34,455 nt of DNA from Thermoproteus sp. CP80. Lineage in GTDB: Archaea; Thermoproteota; Thermoprotei; Thermoproteales; Thermoproteaceae. Every line of letters begins with the position of its first letter. The first letter of the stretch is position 1. A program made the translations under genes and the position numbers. The stretch spans positions 1 through 34,455 of the forward strand of contig NZ_LCWM02000007.1 of assembly GCF_002077075.2 (NCBI RefSeq), given 5' to 3'. This document shows, piece by piece, positions 15,397 through 22,481 of the stretch. The notes under the pieces were generated by a model, which ran no database searches, was not told the origin of the DNA, and was given only the letters and a program-made list of their open reading frames with translations.

Positions 15397-16280
15397 AGAT
15401 CTGGGTCGACGGCAGATTGGTCGAGGAGGGCGAGGCCAAGGTCACCGTGCTTTCGCCCAGCCTTAACTACGGCTTCGGGGTGTTCGAGGGGATAAGGGCC
15501 TATTGGAGCGGCGAGAACCTCTACGTCTTCAGGCTTAGGGAACACATGGAGAGGTTTTTGAGGTCGGCGAGGATTATAGGCCTCGAGGTGCCCTATACGG
15601 CCGAGGAGCTCTCGAAGGCGGTGGTCGAGACCGTGAGGGGCAACGGCTTCAAGGAGGATCTATATATAAGGCCCGTCGCGTATATATCGAGGCCCCAGAT
15701 AAGCCTGGACGTCAGAGGCCTCCAGGCCTCGGTCGCCATAGCCGCGTTGCCCTTCGGCAAATATCTCAAGGTAGAGGGGGTGAGGGCGGCCGTGGTCAGC
15801 TGGAGGAGGGTCCACACGTCCATGATGCCCGTCATGGCCAAGGCCACCGGGATATACCTCAACTCGATAATGGCCGCCGTGGAGGCGAGGGCCAGGGGCT
15901 ACGACGAGGCCATAATGCTCAACGCCGAGGGCAAGGTCGTCGAGGGGTCCGGCGAGAACGTCTTCATAGTGCGCCGCGGATTCCTCATGACGCCGCCCCT
16001 CGAGGACGGCATACTGGAGGGCATAACGAGGGAGACGGTCATCACGATAGCCGGAGATCTGGGGATCCCCCTCCTGGAGAAGAGCATAACTAGGGAGGAG
16101 CTCTATGCGGCCGACGAGGCCTTCTTCGTCGGCACGGCCGCCGAGATAACGCCGATAATAGAGATCGACGGGAGGATCCTGCCCAGGGGGCCCATAACCC
16201 AGAGGATAGCCGAAACGTATAGAAGGATCGTGTTGGGGAGAGAGGAGAAGTACCTAGCCTGGCTGACCCCCGTCTATTAG
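15393..16280 (+). CDS. ilvE: Branched-chain amino-acid aminotransferase
   Basis: 295-residue class IV PLP aminotransferase giving Val, Leu and Ile from their keto acids. The start [37 protein letters not shown] is typical; the PLP lysine is in [17 protein letters not shown] (about residue 153); [20 protein letters not shown], and [14 protein letters not shown] for the phosphate site, follow. Length is normal. ATG 15393 overlaps the ilvC stop, TGA 15394-15396. A TTCGGGG occurs inside this gene at 15474-15480, but there it is read in the coding frame as TTC GGG and is not a frameshift leader. It may also serve other keto acids, which sequence does not tell. Confidence 0.93.
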   Translation: MKIWVDGRLVEEGEAKVTVLSPSLNYGFGVFEGIRAYWSGENLYVFRLREHMERFLRSARIIGLEVPYTAEELSKAVVETVRGNGFKEDLYIRPVAYISRPQISLDVRGLQASVAIAALPFGKYLKVEGVRAAVVSWRRVHTSMMPVMAKATGIYLNSIMAAVEARARGYDEAIMLNAEGKVVEGSGENVFIVRRGFLMTPPLEDGILEGITRETVITIAGDLGIPLLEKSITREELYAADEAFFVGTAAEITPIIEIDGRILPRGPITQRIAETYRRIVLGREEKYLAWLTPVY

Positions 16281-16284
16281 CTGG

Positions 16285-16959
16285 CTACAGAGACTCCCCG
16301 CCGTCGACGACCAACACGGCGCCCGTCACGTAGCTGGAGGCCGGCGAGAGGAGCCAGTAGATGGCCTCGGCGGCCTCCCTCGGGCTGCCCAGCCTCTTCA
16401 GCAACGTCCTCTCCCTAAAGCCCTCCAGCTCCCTCTCCGAGATCCAGGTGGTCCATCTGGTGGCTATGGGGCCGAGCGCGACTGCGTTAACCCTTATGGG
16501 GCTCAGGGCCTTGGCCAGGCTCCTGGTCAACGCTATGAGGGCGCCCTTGGCCGCCGCGTAGGGAATGCCGTAGCGGTCGCCGACCATGGCAGGCGTCGAC
16601 GACACGAGGACTATGGACGAGCCAGGCCCTAGATTGCGCAGAAAGGCCTTGACGACGTTAAAGCTGCCGACCACGTCGGTCTCGAACGGCTTGAGGAAAT
16701 CGCGGGCCTCCAGGTCCTCCACGCCTTTATTCCACGCGGCCGCATCGCCGTGGCCGTGGACTAGGGCTATTCCGTCAACAGCCCCCACCTCCCGCGCCGC
16801 CGCCTCGAGGCAGGGTAGGTCCAGCACGTCGCAGCCGTACTGCGCGTCCGCGTTGTTGCGTCTCCTCGAGATCCCCACCACGTAGTCTCCCCTCGACCTC
16901 GCCAGATCGACGATGGCGCTCCCTATCCCGCCGCTGGCGCCGGTTACGACCACCCTCAT
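16285..16959 (-). CDS. Short-chain dehydrogenase/reductase, probably pterin-related
   Basis: 224-residue SDR. The N-terminus RVVVTGASGGIGSAIVDLA is the NAD(P)-binding TGxxxGIG loop; VLVSSTPAMVGDRYGIPYAAAKGAL contains the catalytic Ser and the YxxxK pair, and the C-terminus TGAVLVVDGGESL is classical. SRRRN after the second strand suggests NADPH preference. The start codon overlaps the stop of the upstream folE by 4 bases, so the two are translated together. Coupling to GTP cyclohydrolase I suggests reduction of a pterin, as FolM or sepiapterin-reductase-like enzymes do, but the substrate is inferred only from position; SDR sequences do not show it. It ends 5 bases after the convergent ilvE. 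Confidence 0.75.
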   Translation of the reverse strand: MRVVVTGASGGIGSAIVDLARSRGDYVVGISRRRNNADAQYGCDVLDLPCLEAAAREVGAVDGIALVHGHGDAAAWNKGVEDLEARDFLKPFETDVVGSFNVVKAFLRNLGPGSSIVLVSSTPAMVGDRYGIPYAAAKGALIALTRSLAKALSPIRVNAVALGPIATRWTTWISERELEGFRERTLLKRLGSPREAAEAIYWLLSPASSYVTGAVLVVDGGESL

Positions 16960-17519
16960 CTACAGGCCAGCGGGCGCCTGCAGTCCAGCCTCACGTCCAG
17001 ATCGCCCCTCCTGGATTCGGTCACCATGCTGTGGTGCTCGTCCTTGACCCCCCTTATGAACGAACACATGTGTACCCCGCACACCTTGACCTTCACAGAT
17101 CTGGCCTTGAGCTTCTCGAGGAGCAGATCGGCCAGCCACTCGGTGAACCTCTCCTGCATGATGGGCCTCGCCGCGGCCCATTTGACCAGCTTTATGACTT
17201 TGCTGAGGCCCGGCACGGCGTCGCTGGGCTGGTAGGCCACAGATATGTTGAGCACTATCGGGAGGAGGTGGTGCTCGCAGATGGAGACGGCCCTGATGTT
17301 CTCTATCACGACGGGCCCCGGATCCGCCGCCTTATATTCAAGCGGGAAGAAGACAACCTCGGGCGGAGGCTCCCTCAAGCCCCTCGTCAGCTCCTCCATG
17401 GCCTTCACGAAACGCCTCGGCGTGTTGGCGACGCCCGGCCTCGAGAGATCTTCGCCGAGATGTACGAGCAGATATTCCACGGCCTCCTCGGCGGTTTCGA
17501 CCTCCTTGTTCTCGATCAC
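16956..17519 (-). CDS. folE: GTP cyclohydrolase I (FolE type)
   Basis: 187-residue enzyme converting GTP to 7,8-dihydroneopterin triphosphate. The zinc-binding cysteine and histidines are in SICEHHLLPI and CGVHMCSFIRGV; the GLSKVIKLVKWAAARPIMQERFTEWLADLL helix-loop region and SRRGDLD near the end are typical. Start is GTG 17519; a minus-strand GTTTATATTG at 17538-17547 is about 24 bases upstream, giving a leaderless mRNA. It is divergent from leuA with overlapping promoter space and is coupled to the SDR downstream. In archaea the product could feed tetrahydrofolate or pterin cofactors or archaeosine; the SDR partner argues for a reduced pterin, as inference. Confidence 0.93.
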   Translation of the reverse strand: MIENKEVETAEEAVEYLLVHLGEDLSRPGVANTPRRFVKAMEELTRGLREPPPEVVFFPLEYKAADPGPVVIENIRAVSICEHHLLPIVLNISVAYQPSDAVPGLSKVIKLVKWAAARPIMQERFTEWLADLLLEKLKARSVKVKVCGVHMCSFIRGVKDEHHSMVTESRRGDLDVRLDCRRPLACR

Positions 17520-17537
17520 GAGCGCCTCTCGACCTTA

Positions 17538-17547
17538 CAATATAAAC
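17538..17547 (-). promoter_or_regulatory. TATA box of folE
   Basis: Minus-strand GTTTATATTG centred about 24 bases before GTG 17519. Confidence 0.6.
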
Positions 17548-17580
17548 ATAGCCATGGCGATAAATATAGGGAAGGAAACC

Positions 17581-17590
17581 TTTTATATAG
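17581..17590 (+). promoter_or_regulatory. TATA box of leuA
   Basis: TTTTATATAG is centred about 21 bases before the out-of-frame ATG at 17607. Confidence 0.65.
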
Positions 17591-17606
17591 GCTATTTCGA
17601 GCTTCT

Positions 17607-17630
17607 ATGGATTCGGGGCTCGTCGGGTAA
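17607..17630 (+). promoter_or_regulatory. Putative leucine-sensing -1 frameshift leader of leuA
   Basis: The ATG frame reads M-D-S-G-L-V-G, then TAA (17628-17630). TCG GGG (17613-17618) is followed by the Leu codon CTC (17619-17621), then GTC (Val). A -1 slip on G-GGG gives GCT as the next codon and enters the leuA frame. Codons are seen; the mechanism is inferred. Confidence 0.65.
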
Positions 17631-18754
17631 GGTTCTTCGACACGACTCTGCGCGACGGCGAGCAGATGCCCGGCGTCTCTCTAACCGTCCATGAGAAGGT
17701 CGAGATAGGGCTTGCCCTGGACGACCTCGGGGTCGACTATATAGAGGCGGGATTCGCGGCGGTGTCTCCCGAAGAGGCCGAGGCCGTCCGCAGAATAGCG
17801 CGCGACGCCTCGCGCGCAGTAGTGGCCAGCTTGGCCAGGGCCAACAAGGCCGATGTGGACGCCGCCGTGGATGCGGACGTGGATATGGTCCACGTCTTCA
17901 TAGCGACGAGCGATCTCCACATGAGGTACAAGCTGAGGATGGACAGAGGCGAGGTCCTGCGGCGCATCGCCGAGTCTGTGGAGTACGCCAAGTCCAGGGG
18001 GGTCAAGGTGCTTTTCAGCGCGGAGGACGCCACGAGGAGCGACCTCTCCTTCCTCGCGGAGGCCTTCAAGACGGCGATAGAGGCGGGAGCAGACGAGATA
18101 AACGTCCCCGACACCGTGGGCGTGATGACCCCCGGCAGAATGCGGCATCTCGTGGAGTACCTCAAGGCCCGCCTTCCGCCGGTGCCCATGCATGTGCACT
18201 GCCACGACGACTTCGGCATGGCCGTGGCCAACACCATCGCCGCAATAGAGGCGGGAGCCGACGTGGCGCAGGTCACGGTGAACGGCTTCGGCGAGAGGGG
18301 CGGCAACGCGGCCCTGGAGGAGGTCGCCGCAGCTGCGCGTTTTCTGCTCGGCATGGAGGTGGGGCTGAGGCTGGAGCGCCTCTACGAGACCTCGCGGCTC
18401 GTGGCGAGGCTGTTCGGCATACAGCTACAGCCCAACAAGGCCGTCGTGGGCGACAACGCCTTCAGCCATGAGTCGGGCATCCACGTCCACGGAGTCCTCA
18501 ACAACCCGTTCACCTACGAGCCCATGACGCCGGAGGCCGTCGGCAACAGGAGGAGGATAGTCCTGGGCAAACACTCAGGCCGCCACTCGGTCGAGTGGGC
18601 GTTGAAGCAGATGGGCATAGAGCCCGAGCCCAAGCTGGTGGACTACCTCGTCTCGAGGATCAAGGACTACGCCATGCGCAAGAGGCCCGTGGACGAAGCC
18701 GCGTTGAGGCGGATGGTGGAGGAGTTCAGGGGAGTAGTGCTTATACGCACATAG
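17607..18754 (+). CDS. leuA: 2-isopropylmalate synthase, via predicted -1 frameshift
   Basis: Condensing enzyme of the LeuA/homocitrate synthase family, about 382 residues with the frameshift (second part reads from 17618). [17 protein letters not shown] holds the metal-binding Asp and catalytic Arg; [17 protein letters not shown] gives the metal-site His pair; [14 protein letters not shown] and [11 protein letters not shown] are conserved. It lacks the long C-terminal regulatory domain of bacterial LeuA. Leucine rather than lysine specificity is suggested by the separate RAM-domain homocitrate synthase at 10316-11721, and the leader codon is Leu; citramalate synthase is an alternative. ATG 17666, the first canonical in-frame start, lies after the catalytic DTTLRDG, and no ATG, GTG or TTG precedes it in frame after the TAG at 17588. 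A cyclase-family gene follows after 12 bases. Confidence 0.85.
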
Positions 18755-18766
18755 CCCGACCCACTC

Positions 18767-19456
18767 ATGAAGGTGATAGACCTTTCGAGGGAGCTCAGGA
18801 ACGGCATGCAGGTTTTCCCCGGCGACCCCCCATACAGACATGAGTACGTCAAGTTCGCCAGGAAATACGGCGAGGTCACGCTATCTAAGATCGAGATGGG
18901 GGCCCATAACGGGACCCACGTGGACGCGCCGGCCCACTTCGTGCCGGACGGCGACACCCTCGAGAGGATATCCGCCGATAGGTTCGTGGCGCACGGATCC
19001 GTGCTGGACCTGAGCTGGAAGAGGCCGGGCGAGGCCATCTCCGCCGGCGATCTGGGCAAGTTCGGCGACAAGATAGCTAGGGGGAGGGCGGTGATGATAT
19101 ACACAGGCTTCTCGTCGAGATACGGCACGGAGGAGTTCTTCTACAATTGGCCCTATCTGGATAGGTCGGCCGCCGACTATCTGGCCGGCGCCGGCGTGGC
19201 GGCAGTGGGGGTCGAGGGGATGTCCGTCGCAGGTTACGCCGGCGCTGAGGGCTATCCCTATCCGCCTCGCGTGCCTAGAGACGATGTGGTGTACGTCCAC
19301 TACAGGCTGCTGTCCAGCGGAGTGATAATAATAGAGAACTTGACCAATCTAGACGCCGTTTTGAGGGAATGCGGCGGCGAGGCTTTGTTCGTATTCGCTC
19401 CTATTAAGATCGGAGGGGGCGAGGGAGGGCCCGCCAGAGCTTTAGCGATATGTTAG
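18767..19456 (+). CDS. Cyclase/kynurenine formamidase-family hydrolase
   Basis: 229-residue metal-dependent hydrolase of the cyclase superfamily (kynurenine formamidase and related amidases). The family signature is clear in AHNGTHVDAPAHF (about residue 45), where His and Asp bind metal. EGMSVAGYAG replaces the usual D-x-x-S-x-D region, so the second part of the site is partly altered. The C-terminal AIKIGG-like APIKIGGGEGGPARALA is standard. It follows leuA by 12 bases on the same strand and is probably co-transcribed, but no link with leucine synthesis is known to me. The substrate is unknown; amides or lactones are the family's range. Confidence 0.8.
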   Translation: MKVIDLSRELRNGMQVFPGDPPYRHEYVKFARKYGEVTLSKIEMGAHNGTHVDAPAHFVPDGDTLERISADRFVAHGSVLDLSWKRPGEAISAGDLGKFGDKIARGRAVMIYTGFSSRYGTEEFFYNWPYLDRSAADYLAGAGVAAVGVEGMSVAGYAGAEGYPYPPRVPRDDVVYVHYRLLSSGVIIIENLTNLDAVLRECGGEALFVFAPIKIGGGEGGPARALAIC

Positions 19457-19502
19457 ACAATAGATCGGCCGAATCGCGAGCTTCGGCGCTGGCCGTTCTT
19501 CG

Positions 19503-20744
19503 CTATAAGTATTTTCTCGGATCCACTATTCTGCCTTCCAGCGCGGCGGCAGCCGCGGTGTAGGCGTTGGCCAGATAGACCTTGGAGTCGTTGGCGCCCA
19601 TCCTGCCCACGAAGTTGCGGTTGCTCGTCGACACAGCGACCTCGCCGGGGCCCAGAACTCCGAAGTGGCCTCCGATGCAGGGGCCGCAGGTGCCGTAGGT
19701 GACCACGCAGCCGGCCTTGGTGAGGACATCTACGTAGCCGGCCTCCAGAGCTTGCCGGAAGACCGAGTAGGACGCCGGTATGGCTATGCAACGCGCCTTG
19801 GCCCTCCCCCTCCTGAGCACTCTGGCGGCCGCCTCTATGTCGCTGAGCCTTCCGTTGGTGCAGCTGCCTATGAAGACCTGGTCCACCTCCACGCCCTCCA
19901 CCTCGGCGACGGCCTTGACGTTATCCACGCTGTGGGGCGCGGCGACTAAGGGCTCCAGCCTGCCCAGCTCGACTGTGTACTCGTCCGCGTATTTGCCGCC
20001 CGGCGTGAAGTCGATCCTGGGGGCGGCGCCTCTGGTCTTCTCGAGAAACGCCGCCGTCTCCGAATCGGGCACGAACATCAAGGCGTCGGCCCCCAGCTCC
20101 GTCGACATGTTGGAAACAGTGGCTCTGTAGTCCATGGGGAACGCCGAGGGGCGCTCCACATATACGTCCACCGAATATCCGTTCAGGCCCTCGGCCTTGT
20201 AGATAGAGAGCAGATGCAACACGACGTCTTTGCCGGTGACGGCCCTGGGCGGCTCCCCCCTTATCTCTACCTTCATGGGTTGAGGCGCCACGAGCCAGGT
20301 CCTCCCCAGCTTCAGCATGGCCGCTATATCCGAGGCGCCCATGCCCTGCGCGAAGGCCCCGACGGCGCCCGCCATGTTGGTGTGGGAATCGGCGCCGAAG
20401 ACGAACTGCGCGGGGAGCGCGTACCTCTCCAGTATCAGCTGGTGCATGATGCCCTCGCCCACGTCGTGGAAGTTCTTGAGCCCCAGCGAGCGCACGTGGC
20501 GGCGGATGTAGACCTGTATCTCGGCGGCCCTCACGGTCGGGGCGGGCGAGAGATGGTCGAAGGCGACGACGAGCCTATCCTTGTCGAATACGTCGACCCC
20601 GCCCATCTTCTCCATCATCTCGAGCACGTGGTAGCCTGTGAGGTCGTGGAAGCCGACCAGGTCGGGAACCAGCTCGACCACCTCGCCAGGAGCCGGCGCT
20701 CTGCCGAGCTTTCTGGCGAAGACGTGCTCGGTCCAAGTAGGCAT
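19503..20744 (-). CDS. leuC: 3-isopropylmalate/homoaconitate hydratase large subunit
   Basis: 413-residue [4Fe-4S] hydratase subunit of the aconitase superfamily. [15 protein letters not shown] is the typical start; [15 protein letters not shown] and [25 protein letters not shown] form the catalytic region; [19 protein letters not shown] and [18 protein letters not shown] supply the cluster cysteines. It pairs with LeuD at 11744-12259. Only one LeuC and one LeuD are seen here, so it may handle both isopropylmalate and homocitrate. ATG 20744 has a minus-strand TTATATAT box about 23 bases upstream. No frameshift module is present. The gene stands alone, convergent with the cyclase gene. Confidence 0.92.
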   Translation of the reverse strand: MPTWTEHVFARKLGRAPAPGEVVELVPDLVGFHDLTGYHVLEMMEKMGGVDVFDKDRLVVAFDHLSPAPTVRAAEIQVYIRRHVRSLGLKNFHDVGEGIMHQLILERYALPAQFVFGADSHTNMAGAVGAFAQGMGASDIAAMLKLGRTWLVAPQPMKVEIRGEPPRAVTGKDVVLHLLSIYKAEGLNGYSVDVYVERPSAFPMDYRATVSNMSTELGADALMFVPDSETAAFLEKTRGAAPRIDFTPGGKYADEYTVELGRLEPLVAAPHSVDNVKAVAEVEGVEVDQVFIGSCTNGRLSDIEAAARVLRRGRAKARCIAIPASYSVFRQALEAGYVDVLTKAGCVVTYGTCGPCIGGHFGVLGPGEVAVSTSNRNFVGRMGANDSKVYLANAYTAAAAALEGRIVDPRKYL

Positions 20745-20762
20745 GGCGAGAGCCTATTTAGC

Positions 20763-20770
20763 ATATATAA
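20763..20770 (-). promoter_or_regulatory. TATA box of leuC
   Basis: Minus-strand TTATATAT centred about 23 bases before ATG 20744. Confidence 0.6.
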
Positions 20771-20774
20771 GTGT

Positions 20775-21062
20775 TCACCTCTCCGACGCGATGAGCTTCA
20801 CGCCTAGATCCGCCAGCTTCCCGCCTGCGGACGCGACGAAGGCTGCGAGGAGGGCCCAGAAGGAGAGGTCGGCCATCTTGCTCAGCTGGCTCCCTTCGAC
20901 CACCTTGACCTGGACAGAGCCGTAGCTCGCCACGACGTCGCTGAAGGAGAATATGTGGAACGGCTCCACGTAGCCCGCCAGGGCGGCGTAGACCATGAAC
21001 ACCGCGGCGGCTATCAGAACAACTCCGGCGGCCAATAGGCCGTAGCCCAACGCGCGGGCCAT
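20775..21062 (-). CDS. Small two-helix membrane protein, unknown
   Basis: 95 residues. A hydrophobic stretch at about residues 5-30 (LGYGLLAAGVVLIAAAVFMVYAALA) and a second at about 68-80 (FWALLAAFVASAG) flank a middle part, EPFHIFSFSDVVASYGSVQVKVVEGSQLSKMADL, that probably lies outside the membrane. No family recognised. The start ATG 21062 has a GTATTTATAC box centred about 22 bases upstream. The gene lies just upstream of leuC on the same strand, but leuC has its own TATA box. Real-gene support comes from the promoter and the regular membrane pattern; function is unknown. Confidence 0.65.
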   Translation of the reverse strand: MARALGYGLLAAGVVLIAAAVFMVYAALAGYVEPFHIFSFSDVVASYGSVQVKVVEGSQLSKMADLSFWALLAAFVASAGGKLADLGVKLIASER

Positions 21063-21078
21063 GCCGCTGTTGCGGCGG

Positions 21079-21088
21079 GTATAAATAC
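21079..21088 (-). promoter_or_regulatory. TATA box of the small membrane gene
   Basis: Minus-strand GTATTTATAC centred about 22 bases before ATG 21062. Confidence 0.6.
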
Positions 21089-21122
21089 GCCCTTTTGCCT
21101 ATGTCCCCTATAAAGGTGAATA

Positions 21123-21131
21123 CTTTAAAAT
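21123..21131 (+). promoter_or_regulatory. TATA box of the CoA-transferase pair
   Basis: CTTTAAAAT centred about 23 bases before ATG 21150. Confidence 0.6.
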
Positions 21132-21149
21132 AAAAATTTTCTTAGGTAT

Positions 21150-22481
21150 ATGAGCTATTTCAGAATAATAGAAGATCTCATAAAAAATGCGAGAGGTCCG
21201 CCGCCTTTAGAGGGCGTCAAGGTCGTCGAGTTCTCTCACTACATACTCGGCCCCAACATACCGCGGCTTCTGGCGCAGTTAGGCGCCGAGGTGATAAAGA
21301 TAGAGCCCCCTCCCCGCGGCGACCGCTGGAAATACGCGTCGATGTGGGGCGGCAAGGGGTTCTACAAGGGCATGAGGATAGACTACCTCTACCTGAACTC
21401 CAACAAGTACTTCGTCGGGATCGACTTCAGGAAGGAGGAGGGGAGAAAGCTGGTGGTGGAGCTGGCCAAGAGGGCCGACGTGTTCGTGGAGAACATGGAG
21501 CCGGGCACTCTCGACAGATATGGGCTCGGCTATCTGCAGCTGAGGGAGGTCAACCCCAGGCTGATCTACGTGAGCGCGAGCGGCTACGGCAACTGGGGAC
21601 CTCTGTCGAGGCTGCCCAGCTACGACATAATAGGCCAGGCGGAGTCCGGCGTCATCGACACAACGGGGTGGGAGGACGGCGTCAACGAGGCCTACAGACT
21701 GCCCGACTACCCCGGCGACTGGCTCCCCTCCACCATGGCCGTATCGGCCATAATCGCGGCGTTGATATATAGGGAGAGGGCCGGGAGGGGGCAGTACATA
21801 GATTTGTCCCAAGCGGCATCCATGCAGAGGTTTATGTACCACTTCACCTACATGTCGCTGACCGGCTCCAGGCTCAAGAGGAGCGGCTTCATAGACCCAT
21901 CGGCGTACGTCTCGGGCGTCTTCAAGACGGCGGACGGCAGGTTCGCGGCGATCGCGGCCATGACGGAGAGGCAGTACGACGCCTTGGCCGAGGCCGTGCC
22001 GGGCCTCAGGGGCATGAGAGACGCCAGGGATCCCGACTCCCTGTGGAGGAAATACGAGGCCGTGAGGGCCTGGGCCTCGGGCAGAACCCTCGGCGAGCTT
22101 CTGGAGTTCGGCAAGAGGGCCGGCGTCCCGGTGCAGCCGGTCCTCAACGACAAGGAGGTCCTCGACGACCCCTGGAGAGCCGAGAGGGGGTCTGTGCTGA
22201 GGATAAGGGATAGACTGTACGGCGAGATCGTGGTGCCGGGGCCTATAGTCAAGATGAGCGAGACGCCGCTGGCCGTCAGATGGGTGGCCAGGCCCGTCGG
22301 CTACCACAACAAACTGGTGCTGGCCAGAAAGCTGGGCCTCCCGGCGGCCGAGGTCGAGAGGCTGGAGAGAGAGGGCGTCGTGGGGTATTGGGACGGACAG
22401 CTCGGCAACATGCCGCCGCCTGGATGGAACGCCGAGGACGACCCGGTGTTCAGAGGGGAGAGGGACGAGGTGGGGCCATGA
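21150..22481 (+). CDS. Class III CoA transferase (CaiB/BaiF), subunit 1
   Basis: 443-residue family III CoA transferase, which moves CoA between carboxylic acids through an aspartyl-CoA intermediate. LEGVKVVEFSHYILGPNIPRLLAQLGAEVIKIEPP is the typical N-terminus; ENMEPGTLDRYGLGY and NPRLIYVSASGYG follow; LPSYDIIGQAESG contains the expected catalytic Asp. The C-terminal part (GRFAAIAAMTERQYDAL, AGVPVQPVLNDKEVLDDP) is also usual. The acid partners are unknown. The start ATG is in frame at leaderless distance from its TATA box. Its stop overlaps the second subunit gene by ATGA, so the pair is translated together and probably forms a heteromer. Confidence 0.85.
   Translation: MSYFRIIEDLIKNARGPPPLEGVKVVEFSHYILGPNIPRLLAQLGAEVIKIEPPPRGDRWKYASMWGGKGFYKGMRIDYLYLNSNKYFVGIDFRKEEGRKLVVELAKRADVFVENMEPGTLDRYGLGYLQLREVNPRLIYVSASGYGNWGPLSRLPSYDIIGQAESGVIDTTGWEDGVNEAYRLPDYPGDWLPSTMAVSAIIAALIYRERAGRGQYIDLSQAASMQRFMYHFTYMSLTGSRLKRSGFIDPSAYVSGVFKTADGRFAAIAAMTERQYDALAEAVPGLRGMRDARDPDSLWRKYEAVRAWASGRTLGELLEFGKRAGVPVQPVLNDKEVLDDPWRAERGSVLRIRDRLYGEIVVPGPIVKMSETPLAVRWVARPVGYHNKLVLARKLGLPAAEVERLEREGVVGYWDGQLGNMPPPGWNAEDDPVFRGERDEVGP

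Noticed and set aside
15474-15480. TTCGGGG inside ilvE
   Set aside because: It lies within the coding frame as TTC GGG, far from a TATA box and start, with no frame change; the same holds for 6274-6280 inside argG.
3353-17630. Sequencing or assembly error (missing G in G runs) as the cause of the five frameshifts
   Set aside because: Other long genes in the window are intact, all five shifts occur at the same motif just after a leaderless ATG, and the codon after the run matches the pathway product in every case. An error would not create product-matched codons or the repeated TTCGGGG. Only resequencing can close this fully.
3353-17630. Independent short uORFs with reinitiation or attenuation instead of frameshifting
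   Set aside because: The enzyme frames have no ATG, GTG or TTG between the leader and essential catalytic motifs, so there is nothing to reinitiate at. A non-canonical start (ATT, ATA, CTG) remains possible but would not explain the G-GGG slippery site.
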